Shown here in pieces: positions 7,493 to 15,504 of a DNA stretch of 32,730 nt. Position numbers and translations under genes: made by a program. Numbering within the stretch: position 1 is the first letter of the stretch; each line of letters opens with the position of its first letter. The notes under the pieces are model-generated. The model worked only from the letters and a program-made list of their open reading frames with translations. It was not told the origin of the DNA and made no database searches. Origin of the DNA: Novosphingobium aerophilum (GTDB taxonomy: Bacteria > Pseudomonadota > Alphaproteobacteria > Sphingomonadales > Sphingomonadaceae); contig NZ_JACLAU010000036.1 in assembly GCF_014230305.1 (NCBI RefSeq), forward strand, positions 1-32,730, read 5' to 3'.

Positions 7493-7968
7493 GCGGCCTC
7501 CTGCGGCGTCCGGCCCCAGCGCGTCAGCGCGGCGGCGTCGTCGGTGGTCGGCTCGATCCAGACGGCGCCGGACACGCCTTCCTCGCGCTTCCAGAACACG
7601 GCTTCGGATTTCAGCCGGTCCATCAGGTAGTCGGCCGCATCGAAGGCGGCGCGGCGGTGCGGGGCGGCGGTGGCCACCAGGACGATCGGCTCGCCCGGCA
7701 GGATCCGGCCTGCGCGATGCAGCACCAGGCTGGCGGTCACGGCGAAGCGAGCATGGGCATCGGCGGCGATTGCCTCCATCGAACGCAGGGTGACCGAGCG
7801 GTAGGCCTCCAGCACCAGCGCCTGGAGCGGAGCCCCATCCTTCGCCAGCCCGCGGGCCACGCCGGTGAAGCTGACGATTGCCCCCACCTCGCCCGTTCCC
7901 GCGGTGAAGCGGCGCAGCTCCTCGGCGGGATCGAATCCCGTCTCGATCAGGCGGACAGTGCGGCTCAT
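7480..7968 (-). CDS. moaE: Molybdopterin synthase catalytic subunit
   Basis: 162 residues. With MoaD it forms the heterotetramer that converts cyclic pyranopterin monophosphate to molybdopterin by two sulfur transfers. Visible family features are [12 protein letters not shown] near 29-40, APHRRAAF near 102-109 and [11 protein letters not shown] at 119-129, carrying the active-site lysines (K120, K127). It overlaps moaD by 4 nt (ATGA), as expected for subunits made in fixed ratio. Confidence 0.95.
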   Translation of the reverse strand: MSRTVRLIETGFDPAEELRRFTAGTGEVGAIVSFTGVARGLAKDGAPLQALVLEAYRSVTLRSMEAIAADAHARFAVTASLVLHRAGRILPGEPIVLVATAAPHRRAAFDAADYLMDRLKSEAVFWKREEGVSGAVWIEPTTDDAAALTRWGRTPQEAACPE

Positions 7969-8228
7969 CCGCCCGAGACCGGGGGAAACAGGGCGACCAG
8001 GTCACCGGGGCGGGCAAGTCCGTCGGCGGGCGCGATCGCCTCGTTGATGCAGACGCGGACCTTGCCCGGGACCAGGAGGGGCGCCAGCGCCGGAAAACCC
8101 TCGCGCAGCCGGTCGAGCAGCGAGGCGGCGGTGCAGCCTGCAGCCGGGATCGGCACGGTGATCTCTCGCCCCTGCACGTCGGCCAGCTTGCCGCACAGCT
8201 CGACCACCAGCGCGAGGGCTTCGGACAT
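7965..8228 (-). CDS. moaD: Molybdopterin synthase sulfur carrier subunit
   Basis: 87 residues of ubiquitin-like fold ending in LFPPVSGG. The terminal Gly-Gly is the thiocarboxylated sulfur donor that docks into MoaE. The VCINEAIAP strand and the DLVALFPP segment are typical. It starts 6 nt after the moaA stop and is coupled to moaE. The MoaD-activating enzyme (MoeB) is not in the window and must be encoded elsewhere. Confidence 0.95.
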   Translation of the reverse strand: MSEALALVVELCGKLADVQGREITVPIPAAGCTAASLLDRLREGFPALAPLLVPGKVRVCINEAIAPADGLARPGDLVALFPPVSGG

Positions 8229-8234
8229 GGCCGT

Positions 8235-9320
8235 TCAGCCGCCGATCGAGGCGAGGTGCGGCGTGCCGCCGCTGTTGCCCTGGTGCAGGCGGTGCGCCGG
8301 AGCCTTCGTGGCGGTGAGCGCGACGATCCGCGCGACGAGTTCATCCTGCTGGTCGTCATGCTGCAGCAGCGGCCGCAGGTCGATTCCGCCATCGCCGAAC
8401 AGGCACAGATGCAGGCGCCCGTCGGACGACAGCCGCAGGCGGTTGCAGGTGGCGCAGAAGTCCTGCGCATAAGGCGCGATGATCCCGATCCGGCCTTGCG
8501 CTTGCGGGTGGCCGTATTCGACGGCTGGCCCCGCTCCGGGCGCGCGCGGCAGCCGGGTCCAGCCGAGCCGTTCAAGCGCGGCGATCACCGTCTGCCCGGC
8601 CAGATGACGCTCGGCGAAGAAGGCCGGGTTGTCGTTGGTGCGCATCACCTCGATGAAGCGCAGCGACAGGTCGTGCGCGCGCACGAAGGCGATCATCGCG
8701 GTCAGTTCGTCATCGTTGACCCCGCGCATCAGCACGGCGTTGAGCTTGATCGGATCGAACCCGGCCGCCCGCGCCGCCGCCACTCCGGCCAGGACCTCGC
8801 CCAGCCGGTCATGGCCGGTGATTGCGGCGAACCGGGCCGGATCGAGCGAATCGACGCTGACGTTGAGCGCGCTCACCCCGGCGGCGCGCCATTCTGCCGC
8901 GTGGGCGGCCAGGCGATAGCCGTTGGTGGTCATGGCCACGCGGCGGATGCCGGGCACGGCCGCGACGCGGCGGGCGATCTCGGTGAATTCGCTCCGCACG
9001 GTCGGTTCGCCGCCGGTCAGGCGCACCTTCCACAGCCCGAGCCGGGCAAAGGCCGCCACCGCACGGACCAGCTCGTCGGGCGACAGCTCGGGCGCCTTGC
9101 CCGCCGGCTTGCGGTAGCCATTGGGCAGGCAATAGGTGCAGCGGAAATTGCACACGTCGGTCAGCGAGAGCCGCAGGTATTCGAACCGGCGACCGTGCCC
9201 GTCGTGCAGCGCACCGATCCGCCCCGGCTCCGCGTTCACCGTCCGCACTCCGCCCGACGGGGCCGGAGGCTCCGCGACCGGGGTTCGAGGGGGGACGAAG
9301 GATCGGGCACGTTCGCTCAC
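8235..9320 (-). CDS. moaA: GTP 3',8-cyclase (radical SAM)
   Basis: 361 residues from a GTG. MoaA performs the first committed step of molybdopterin synthesis. The radical-SAM cluster motif is C57-x3-C61-x2-C64 (CNFRCTYC), followed by the KVRLTGGEPTVR SAM-binding segment. The second Fe-S site is C289-x2-C292-x13-C306, and the C-terminal double glycine (SIGG) is intact. The N-terminus before YLRLSLTDVC is about 45 residues, against roughly 14 in E. coli, and is Pro/Arg-rich. The real start may therefore be a later GTG (residue 25 or 28), although the GTG at 9320 has GAGG just upstream. First gene of the moa operon. The 86-nt gap from the efflux operon shows no obvious Moco riboswitch. Confidence 0.94.
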   Translation of the reverse strand: MSERARSFVPPRTPVAEPPAPSGGVRTVNAEPGRIGALHDGHGRRFEYLRLSLTDVCNFRCTYCLPNGYRKPAGKAPELSPDELVRAVAAFARLGLWKVRLTGGEPTVRSEFTEIARRVAAVPGIRRVAMTTNGYRLAAHAAEWRAAGVSALNVSVDSLDPARFAAITGHDRLGEVLAGVAAARAAGFDPIKLNAVLMRGVNDDELTAMIAFVRAHDLSLRFIEVMRTNDNPAFFAERHLAGQTVIAALERLGWTRLPRAPGAGPAVEYGHPQAQGRIGIIAPYAQDFCATCNRLRLSSDGRLHLCLFGDGGIDLRPLLQHDDQQDELVARIVALTATKAPAHRLHQGNSGGTPHLASIGG

Positions 9321-9406
9321 TCAGCCTCGCGACGATCAGGCCGCCACTGACCTTTGCCGCCTAAGTGTCGGGCAGGCAAGTGCCTATGGGGGCCGGGGCG
9401 GCGCGC

Positions 9407-10924
9407 CTAGCCACCGGTCGGAGCAGGCATGCCGCCGCCCAGGGCCGTGAACAGCCCGACCGTGTCGGTCAGCCGCATGGTCCTGGCGGTGAGCAATTGG
9501 CTGCGCGCCTGCTGTGCCGTGGCGCGGGCGTTGAGCACGGTCAGCGTGCCCACGCTGCCCAGCTCGAGCTGCCGCCGGACATAGCCGAGCGAGGTCTGCG
9601 CGGCAGCGTCCGCACGGGTCGCCGCATCGAGCGCCCGGGCATCGCTGTCGAGCGCGGTCAGCGCATTGGACACGTCGGCAAAGGCCTGCAGCGCGGTGCC
9701 CCGGTACAGCGCCTGAGCCCCTTCCAGCGCCGCCTGGGCCGCATTCTGCTGGTGCCTCAGGCTGCCCCCGTGAAACAGCGGCCCGGTAAGCCCGCCGAGC
9801 AGGACCCAGAACGGGTTGCCATCGCGGAACATGTCGCCGAAGTCACGCGCGGCGCCTCCGGCCGAGGCGCTGAGGGTGAGCGAGGGCAACCGGGCGGCGA
9901 TGGCGGCCTTGAGATCGGCCCCGGCCCCTTCCATCGCCGCCGCTGCCGCGGCCACGTCTGGACGCTGGGCGACCAGTTCGGATGGCAGCGTCAGCGGCAG
10001 GTCCCCGGGGAGCGTAAAGGCATCGAGTGAGGGCAGGTCCGGCAGCGGCGCGCCCGGAGCCCGGCCGAGCAGGACGCTGAGCGCCGCCAGGTTGGCCTGG
10101 CGAGCCCGCTCCAGCGGCGGCAGCGCCCCTTCGGCATTGGCCAGCGCAGCCTCCTGCGGCGCCACATCGGCCTTGCCGATCGCGCCCAGCGCTTCACGCG
10201 CCTTCAGCAGGCGCAGGATTTCCCGATCGCTGTCGACCGTCGCCTGCACCGCCTCGATCTGGGCGTCGAGCGCGGCATTCTGGATCGCCGCCAGCACGAC
10301 GTTGCCGGCCACGATGGTCTGCACCCCGCGCAGCCGGGCCGCGGTGGCGCGTTCCGCCGCCTTGGCCGAGGCGATCCGCGCGGCGTTGCCGCCGAACAGA
10401 TCGAGCGAGTAACCAAGGCTGAGCTGCGCGGTGTGGATCGAGAACAGCGTGGGCACCGGATCGGTCAACGGGGTGGCGATCGTGCCGGACAGCCGTTGCC
10501 GCTCGATCGAGTAGCCCGCATCGACCTGCGGGAACAGGACTCCGCGCGCCGCCCGGGCCAGTTCGTGCGCCTGCCGCAGGTTGGCGCCGGCAACCGCCAG
10601 ATCGGTGTTGGCGGCCAGCGCCTGATCGACCAGGGCATCGAGCGCCGGACTGGCGAAGGTCCTCCACCAATCCGCCGGAACGGCGGCGCCCGGGTGGAGG
10701 GTCTGCGCCGGGCCGCTCAGCGGGGCGATCGGCGCGGTCAGGACAGCGGCCGGAGCATTGCCCGCCGGCCCCGGCGGCAGGGGCAGGACCGGCGCGGGCG
10801 GCACGGTCCGGGCCTGGGCCGGAAGGGTCAGGGGCGGGAATGGCAGGACCAGCAGGATCAGGCTGGCGCAGGCCAGGGCCCATCCCAGCCGGCGGGCGCG
10901 GGAACGGATCGGAAGGCGGCTCAT
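9407..10924 (-). CDS. Outer-membrane efflux channel (TolC/OprM family)
   Basis: 505 residues. A signal-peptide-like N-terminus (RSRARR, then a hydrophobic stretch ending LPAQA) is followed by a Pro-rich linker and two outer-membrane-efflux repeats. Typical strings are WWRTFASPALDALVDQALAAN near 85 and the long alpha-helical segments with LRQAHELARAARG and QRPDVAAAAAAMEGAGADLKAAIAARLPS. It is the outer-membrane exit duct of the tripartite pump encoded just upstream on the same strand. Its ATG overlaps the RND stop (ATGA). No lipobox cysteine sits at the end of the signal, so it is probably not lipidated, unlike OprM. Confidence 0.9.
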   Translation of the reverse strand: MSRLPIRSRARRLGWALACASLILLVLPFPPLTLPAQARTVPPAPVLPLPPGPAGNAPAAVLTAPIAPLSGPAQTLHPGAAVPADWWRTFASPALDALVDQALAANTDLAVAGANLRQAHELARAARGVLFPQVDAGYSIERQRLSGTIATPLTDPVPTLFSIHTAQLSLGYSLDLFGGNAARIASAKAAERATAARLRGVQTIVAGNVVLAAIQNAALDAQIEAVQATVDSDREILRLLKAREALGAIGKADVAPQEAALANAEGALPPLERARQANLAALSVLLGRAPGAPLPDLPSLDAFTLPGDLPLTLPSELVAQRPDVAAAAAAMEGAGADLKAAIAARLPSLTLSASAGGAARDFGDMFRDGNPFWVLLGGLTGPLFHGGSLRHQQNAAQAALEGAQALYRGTALQAFADVSNALTALDSDARALDAATRADAAAQTSLGYVRRQLELGSVGTLTVLNARATAQQARSQLLTARTMRLTDTVGLFTALGGGMPAPTGG

Positions 10925-13900
10925 GCCGGTTCTCCCTCGATCACAGGGGGCAGGGCGTCGGTTTCCGGTGGCGACTTGGGCTTGACCAGGCGGCTCGAGA
11001 AGCGGCTGATCAACAGCGGCAGGACCAGCAGGATCAGCACCGGCGCCAGGGACATCCCGCCGACCACGACCAGGGCCAGCGGCTTCTGCACCTGGCTGCC
11101 GATCCCGGTCGACAGCGCGGCGGGGAGAAGCCCGATCGCCGCGACCAGGCAGGTCATCACCACCGGGCGCAGCGAATGGGTCGTGGCGAGACGCAGCGCG
11201 GCATCGGGCGCGTTGCCCTCGTCCATGGCCTGGTTGAAGTTGGTCACCACCAGGATGCCGTCCATCACCGCGATCCCGAACAGGGCGACAAAGCCGATCG
11301 CCGCCGAGATCGAGAAGGCCGTTCCGGTCAGCAGCAGGCCCAGCACGCCGCCGACCACCGCCATCGGGATCACGCTGAACGCCAGCAGCGTGTCGCGCAT
11401 GGTGCCGAAGTTGGCATAGAGCAGCCCCAGCATCAGCAGGAGGCTGATCGGCACGACGATCTCCAGCCGGGCAACCGCGTTCTGGAGGTTGGCCAGCTCG
11501 CCCGCCCATTCCAGCGTGTAGCCGGGCGGCAACTGGACATGCCGGGCGATCTTGGCCTGGGCTTCCGCCACGGCGCTGCCCAGATCGCGGTCACGGACCG
11601 AAAACTTGATCGGGATGTAGCGCGACTGGTGCTCACGATAGATGAAGGCTGCGCCGCTGGTCAGGCGGATATCGGCCAGTTCGGACAGGGGCACCTGGAT
11701 CGTGCTGCCATCGGGCGCGGTTGCGCCGACGGTGATCTGCTTGACCGCCTCCAGGCTGTCCCGTTGGTCGGACTTCAGACGCACCACGATCGGGAAGTGC
11801 CGGTCGGTGTGCGGTTCGTAGAGATCGCCCGGCGAGGCGCCGCCGATCGCGGCCTGGACCGTCTGGTTGACGTCATCGACCGAGAGGCCGAAGCGCGCCG
11901 CCTTCACGCGGTCCACGTCGATCCGCACGGTCGGCTGGCCCAGCGACTGGAAGATACCCAGGTCGGTGATGCCGCGCACGGTCGCCATCTGGTTGCGGAT
12001 CTTGGTCGCCAGGTCCTCCAGCGTGGCCAGGTCCGGCCCGAACAGCTTGACCGAGTTCGCCCCCTTCACGCCCGAAGCGGCCTCCTCGACGTTGTCCTCG
12101 ATGATCTGCGAGAACGAGAAGTCGACCCCCGGGTACTTGTCCTTCAGCTTGGCGGAGAGCTCGGCCACCAGCTTTTCCTTGTCCATGCCCGAGGGCCATT
12201 GATCGAACGGCTTCAGCGGCACGAAGTACTCGACATTGAAGAACCCGGTGGCGTCGGTGCCGTCGTCCGGGCGGCCGTGGGCCGACAGGACGGCGGTCAC
12301 CTCGGGATACTTCATGATGTCGCGCCGGATCGCCTGGGCGGTCGGCTCACCCGCGTCGAGCGAGATCGAGGCCGGCAGCGAGGCGCGGATGTACATGTTG
12401 CCCTCCTCCAGGTGCGGCAGGAACTCGACGCCGAGCGAGCGCACGCCGACGAAGGCCCCGACCACCATCAGCACCCCACCGCCGATCGCCAGCAGTTGGT
12501 TGCGGTAAGCGAAAGCGGCGGCCGGCTCGTAGAGGCTGCGCAGCTTCGCCACGATGCGGGTCTCCACCTCGCTCAGCTTGTCCGGCAGCAGCAGCGTCGA
12601 CAGCACCGGGGCGACGGTGAAGGTCGCGATCAGGCCGCCGACGATGGCATAGGCATAGGTCTTGGCCATCGGGCCGAAGATGTGGCCCTCCACCCCGGTC
12701 AGGGTGAACAGCGGCAGGAAGCTGGCGATGATGATCGCGGCGGCAAAGAAGATCCCGCGGCTGACCTCGCTCGATGCCTGCAGCACGGCCCCGATCCGGC
12801 TGGCGAAGGTGTAGTGCGCCCCTTCCCCGGCATGGCTTTCCACATGGTGGGATCGCTCGGACATGTGCCGGAAGATGTTCTCGACCATGATCACCGTCGC
12901 ATCGACCACCAACCCGAAGTCGAGCGCGCCGACCGAGAGCAGGTTCGCACTCTCACCCTGCAGCGTCAGGATCAGGACCGCAAAGGCGAGCGCGAAGGGG
13001 ATCGTCGCGGCCACGATCAGGGCGGAGCGGAGGTTGCCCAGGAAGGCCCACTGCAGGAAGAAGATCAGCAGCACGCCGGCGATCAGGTTCTCCATCACGG
13101 TGTGCGTGGTCACCCCGATCAGGTCGGACCGGTCATAGATCCGCTCCAGCGTCACGCCCGGAGGCAGGACGCCGGTGGTGTTGATCTTGTCGATCTCGGC
13201 CTTGACCGCCTGGATCGTCGGCATGGACTGGGCACCGCGGCGCATCAGGACGATGCCTTCCACGATATCGTCATCGTTGTTCAGCCCGGCGATGCCGTTG
13301 CGCGGGGTGTTGCCGATCTTCACCTGCGCCACGTCCTTGAGCAGGACGGGAACGGTGCCGTCGCGGGTGATCAGGGTGTCGCCGATCTGGTCGACCGACT
13401 GGATCAGACCGACCCCGCGGACGATCGCGCTCTGCGCGCCGAAGTTGATCGTCTGCCCGCCGACATTGGCATTGGCATGGGCCAGCGCCGAGATCACCTG
13501 GCCAACGGTGGCGTGGTGCGCGGCCAGCTTGTCGCGATCGACCACCACGTCATAGGAGCGCATCTTGCCGCCCCACCCGGTCACGTCGATCACGCCCGGG
13601 ATCGCCCGGAACCGGCGCTGCAGCACCCAGTCCTGCAGGGTCTTGAGATCCTCGACCGAATAACCGGCGGGCGCCTTGATCCGGTAGCGATAGATTTCCC
13701 CGACCGGGCTGGTGGGCGAAATCGTCGGGATCGCGCCGCCCGGTAGCTGGGGAAGCTGCGCCAGCCGGTTGATCACCTGCTGCTGGGCCTGATCGTAATT
13801 GAAGTCGTAAGTGAACTGGATCTTCACGTCCGACAGGCCGAACAGCGAGATCGCGCGGATCGCGGTCATGTGCGGCAGGCCCGACATCTGGACCTCGATC

Positions 13901-14100
13901 GGCACGGTCACGCCGCGCTCCATCTCCTCGGCGGAAAGGCCGCTGGACTGGGTGACGATCTCCACCATCGGCGGGACCGGATCGGGATAGGCCTCGATGT
14001 TGAGATTCCAGAAGGCCACCCCGCCCGCCAGGATCATGGCGAGGAAGAAGCCGACGACGGTCAGGCGCTGCTGCAGCGCGAGGCGGACGAGCCCGATCAT
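10921..14100 (-). CDS. Heavy-metal RND efflux pump, CzcA/CusA family
   Basis: 1059 residues with the RND layout: TM1 near 13-35, large periplasmic loop, TM2-6 from about 335, second loop, TM7-12 near the C-terminus. It is an inner-membrane proton/cation antiporter. TM4 has LDFGLVVDATVIMVEN with D394, D400 and E407, in the same D-x5-D-x6-E spacing as the proton-relay residues of CzcA. This places it in the HME rather than the drug-exporting HAE class, though the usual glycine after the second Asp is Ala. A histidine-rich stretch (HMSERSHHVESHAGEGAHY, near 413-431) lies in the loop after TM4. The exact metal cannot be read from sequence; divalent Co/Zn/Cd/Ni is likeliest. Confidence 0.92.
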   Translation of the reverse strand: MIGLVRLALQQRLTVVGFFLAMILAGGVAFWNLNIEAYPDPVPPMVEIVTQSSGLSAEEMERGVTVPIEVQMSGLPHMTAIRAISLFGLSDVKIQFTYDFNYDQAQQQVINRLAQLPQLPGGAIPTISPTSPVGEIYRYRIKAPAGYSVEDLKTLQDWVLQRRFRAIPGVIDVTGWGGKMRSYDVVVDRDKLAAHHATVGQVISALAHANANVGGQTINFGAQSAIVRGVGLIQSVDQIGDTLITRDGTVPVLLKDVAQVKIGNTPRNGIAGLNNDDDIVEGIVLMRRGAQSMPTIQAVKAEIDKINTTGVLPPGVTLERIYDRSDLIGVTTHTVMENLIAGVLLIFFLQWAFLGNLRSALIVAATIPFALAFAVLILTLQGESANLLSVGALDFGLVVDATVIMVENIFRHMSERSHHVESHAGEGAHYTFASRIGAVLQASSEVSRGIFFAAAIIIASFLPLFTLTGVEGHIFGPMAKTYAYAIVGGLIATFTVAPVLSTLLLPDKLSEVETRIVAKLRSLYEPAAAFAYRNQLLAIGGGVLMVVGAFVGVRSLGVEFLPHLEEGNMYIRASLPASISLDAGEPTAQAIRRDIMKYPEVTAVLSAHGRPDDGTDATGFFNVEYFVPLKPFDQWPSGMDKEKLVAELSAKLKDKYPGVDFSFSQIIEDNVEEAASGVKGANSVKLFGPDLATLEDLATKIRNQMATVRGITDLGIFQSLGQPTVRIDVDRVKAARFGLSVDDVNQTVQAAIGGASPGDLYEPHTDRHFPIVVRLKSDQRDSLEAVKQITVGATAPDGSTIQVPLSELADIRLTSGAAFIYREHQSRYIPIKFSVRDRDLGSAVAEAQAKIARHVQLPPGYTLEWAGELANLQNAVARLEIVVPISLLLMLGLLYANFGTMRDTLLAFSVIPMAVVGGVLGLLLTGTAFSISAAIGFVALFGIAVMDGILVVTNFNQAMDEGNAPDAALRLATTHSLRPVVMTCLVAAIGLLPAALSTGIGSQVQKPLALVVVGGMSLAPVLILLVLPLLISRFSSRLVKPKSPPETDALPPVIEGEPA

Positions 14101-14101
14101 G

Positions 14102-15367
14102 TCAGTCGAGCCCCGCTTCGTTGACGAACAGCGCGCCGGCGCTGACCACCTGCTCGCCCGGACGCAGGCCGGACAGGATGGTGATCCGGCCATCATGGCT
14201 TTCGCCGGTGCGGACCGGCCGGGCGATCACCCGCCCCTTGCCGAGATAGACCCAGACCCTGGCGCTGTCGCCTTCATGGATCACCGCTTCGGACGGCAGC
14301 GCCAGCAGACGCGGGCCGGGGGCGGCCGGAATGGTGGCGGCGATCGGGCTGCGGATGGTGAAGTCGGCGAACATCTGCGGCTTCAGCGCACCGTCCGGAT
14401 TGGCAATGGTTGCGCGCACCTGCAGGCGATGCGTCACCGGATCGATCTGCGCGGCGACATTGTCGATCAACGCATCGAACTCGCGCCCGGGATAAGCCGT
14501 CGTGGTCACGGTCAGGTGGTCGCCGATGTGCACCCGAGCGGCATCGCTTTCCGCGACCTGGGCGACCAGCCAGACCTTGGAGAGGTCGGCGATGACGAAG
14601 GCCGGTGTGGTGCCGCCGCCAGTCACATACTGCCCCTCGGCCACGGCACGGGTCACCACCACGCCGCTGATGGGTGCGCGCAGGCTCGTATCGGCATGGA
14701 TGCCCCCGATACCGCCGGCCCCGTCGAGCCGCGCGATTTCCCCCGGGGTCTTGCCGAAGACCACCAGCTTGTCCTTGGCGGCGCCCACCGCACTCTCGGC
14801 GATCCGCAGCGCCGACTGGGCGTTGACCAGATCGCTGCGCGCCTGTTGCACGTCCTTCAACGCGCCGCCGGCCGTGCGATAGATCTGCTCGGCCCGGGCC
14901 GCGTTCTCCTGGGCCACGCGCAGCTGCGAGGCGGCGCTGGCGCGCTGCGCCTCGGCTGCGAACAGCGCGTTGCGGGCATCGACGACGTCGCTGGTGCGGA
15001 TGCGCAGCAGCACATCGCCCTGGCGGACGTGATCGCCGTTCTGCACCGGCACGGTCAGGACCTGGCCCGAATAGGGCAGGAACACCGGCGTGCTGCGCGT
15101 CTCGTCGACCGCGATCTGGCCAGTGGCCCCGGTCCGTTCGTAGCCGTCGTCATAGCGCGCGGCCGCGATCTTCAGGCTGCTCACCTGCTGCCGGGTCAGT
15201 TGCAATTCGCCCGGCGGCAGCGGCGGCGGTGGCGGATCGGTGCGGCTGAGCACGGCCCGCAGCCCCCAGACGAGAGCTGTGACCAGCACGACGGCCAGGA
15301 CGGCCAGGACCAGGATCCGGATCTGCTGATCACGGCTGAGAGTGGGAACGCGGCGCTCGAAGTTCAT
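14102..15367 (-). CDS. RND efflux periplasmic adaptor (CzcB/HlyD family)
   Basis: 421 residues. An N-terminal membrane anchor (about 21-43) and a PPPPPLPP linker are followed by a biotinyl-lipoyl half motif (VFLPYSGQVLTVPVQNGDHVRQGDVLLRI, near 95-125). Then come an alpha-helical hairpin rich in Ala/Gln, the second lipoyl half (LRAPISGVVVTRAVAEGQYV) and beta-barrel and membrane-proximal domains. It bridges pump and outer-membrane channel and may pass metal ions to the pump. First gene of the operon, with 1 nt between it and the pump gene. The ATG at 15367 is chosen because the hydrophobic anchor sits at the expected distance. The Shine-Dalgarno is weak (AAAG), and a hairpin lies 27 nt upstream. 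Confidence 0.92.
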   Translation of the reverse strand: MNFERRVPTLSRDQQIRILVLAVLAVVLVTALVWGLRAVLSRTDPPPPPLPPGELQLTRQQVSSLKIAAARYDDGYERTGATGQIAVDETRSTPVFLPYSGQVLTVPVQNGDHVRQGDVLLRIRTSDVVDARNALFAAEAQRASAASQLRVAQENAARAEQIYRTAGGALKDVQQARSDLVNAQSALRIAESAVGAAKDKLVVFGKTPGEIARLDGAGGIGGIHADTSLRAPISGVVVTRAVAEGQYVTGGGTTPAFVIADLSKVWLVAQVAESDAARVHIGDHLTVTTTAYPGREFDALIDNVAAQIDPVTHRLQVRATIANPDGALKPQMFADFTIRSPIAATIPAAPGPRLLALPSEAVIHEGDSARVWVYLGKGRVIARPVRTGESHDGRITILSGLRPGEQVVSAGALFVNEAGLD

Positions 15368-15393
15368 GGGCTCGACTTTGCAATGCGACGCGC

Positions 15394-15441
15394 GGCGCGC
15401 GCCTGACCGATCGGGCGCGCGCCGGTGGACCAAGATCCACC
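15394..15441 (-). promoter_or_regulatory. Two adjacent hairpins in the efflux-operon leader
   Basis: The palindrome GGCGCGCGCC occurs twice (15394-15403 and 15414-15423) with 10 nt between, so the copies can fold on each other. Abutting it, GGTGGA (15424-15429) pairs with TCCACC (15436-15441). No U-tract follows on the minus strand, so this is not a standard terminator. It may be an operator or an mRNA structure controlling the adaptor gene. Confidence 0.45.
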
Positions 15442-15504
15442 GCGAGCCCCGATCTTCGCATCTGCAGAATCGAACCTGACCGGAGCTTCGCGCCCCGATT
15501 AAAT

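Noticed and set aside
9321..9406. Moco riboswitch upstream of moaA
   Set aside because: Only 86 nt separate the genes and I see no multi-helix structure of the expected size.
10840..13746. Very long (968-codon) open frame on the + strand, antisense to the RND pump
   Set aside because: Its composition is Asp/Arg/Gln/Gly/His-rich without domains, and it lies exactly opposite a clear CzcA-type gene; high GC removes stop codons from this phase.
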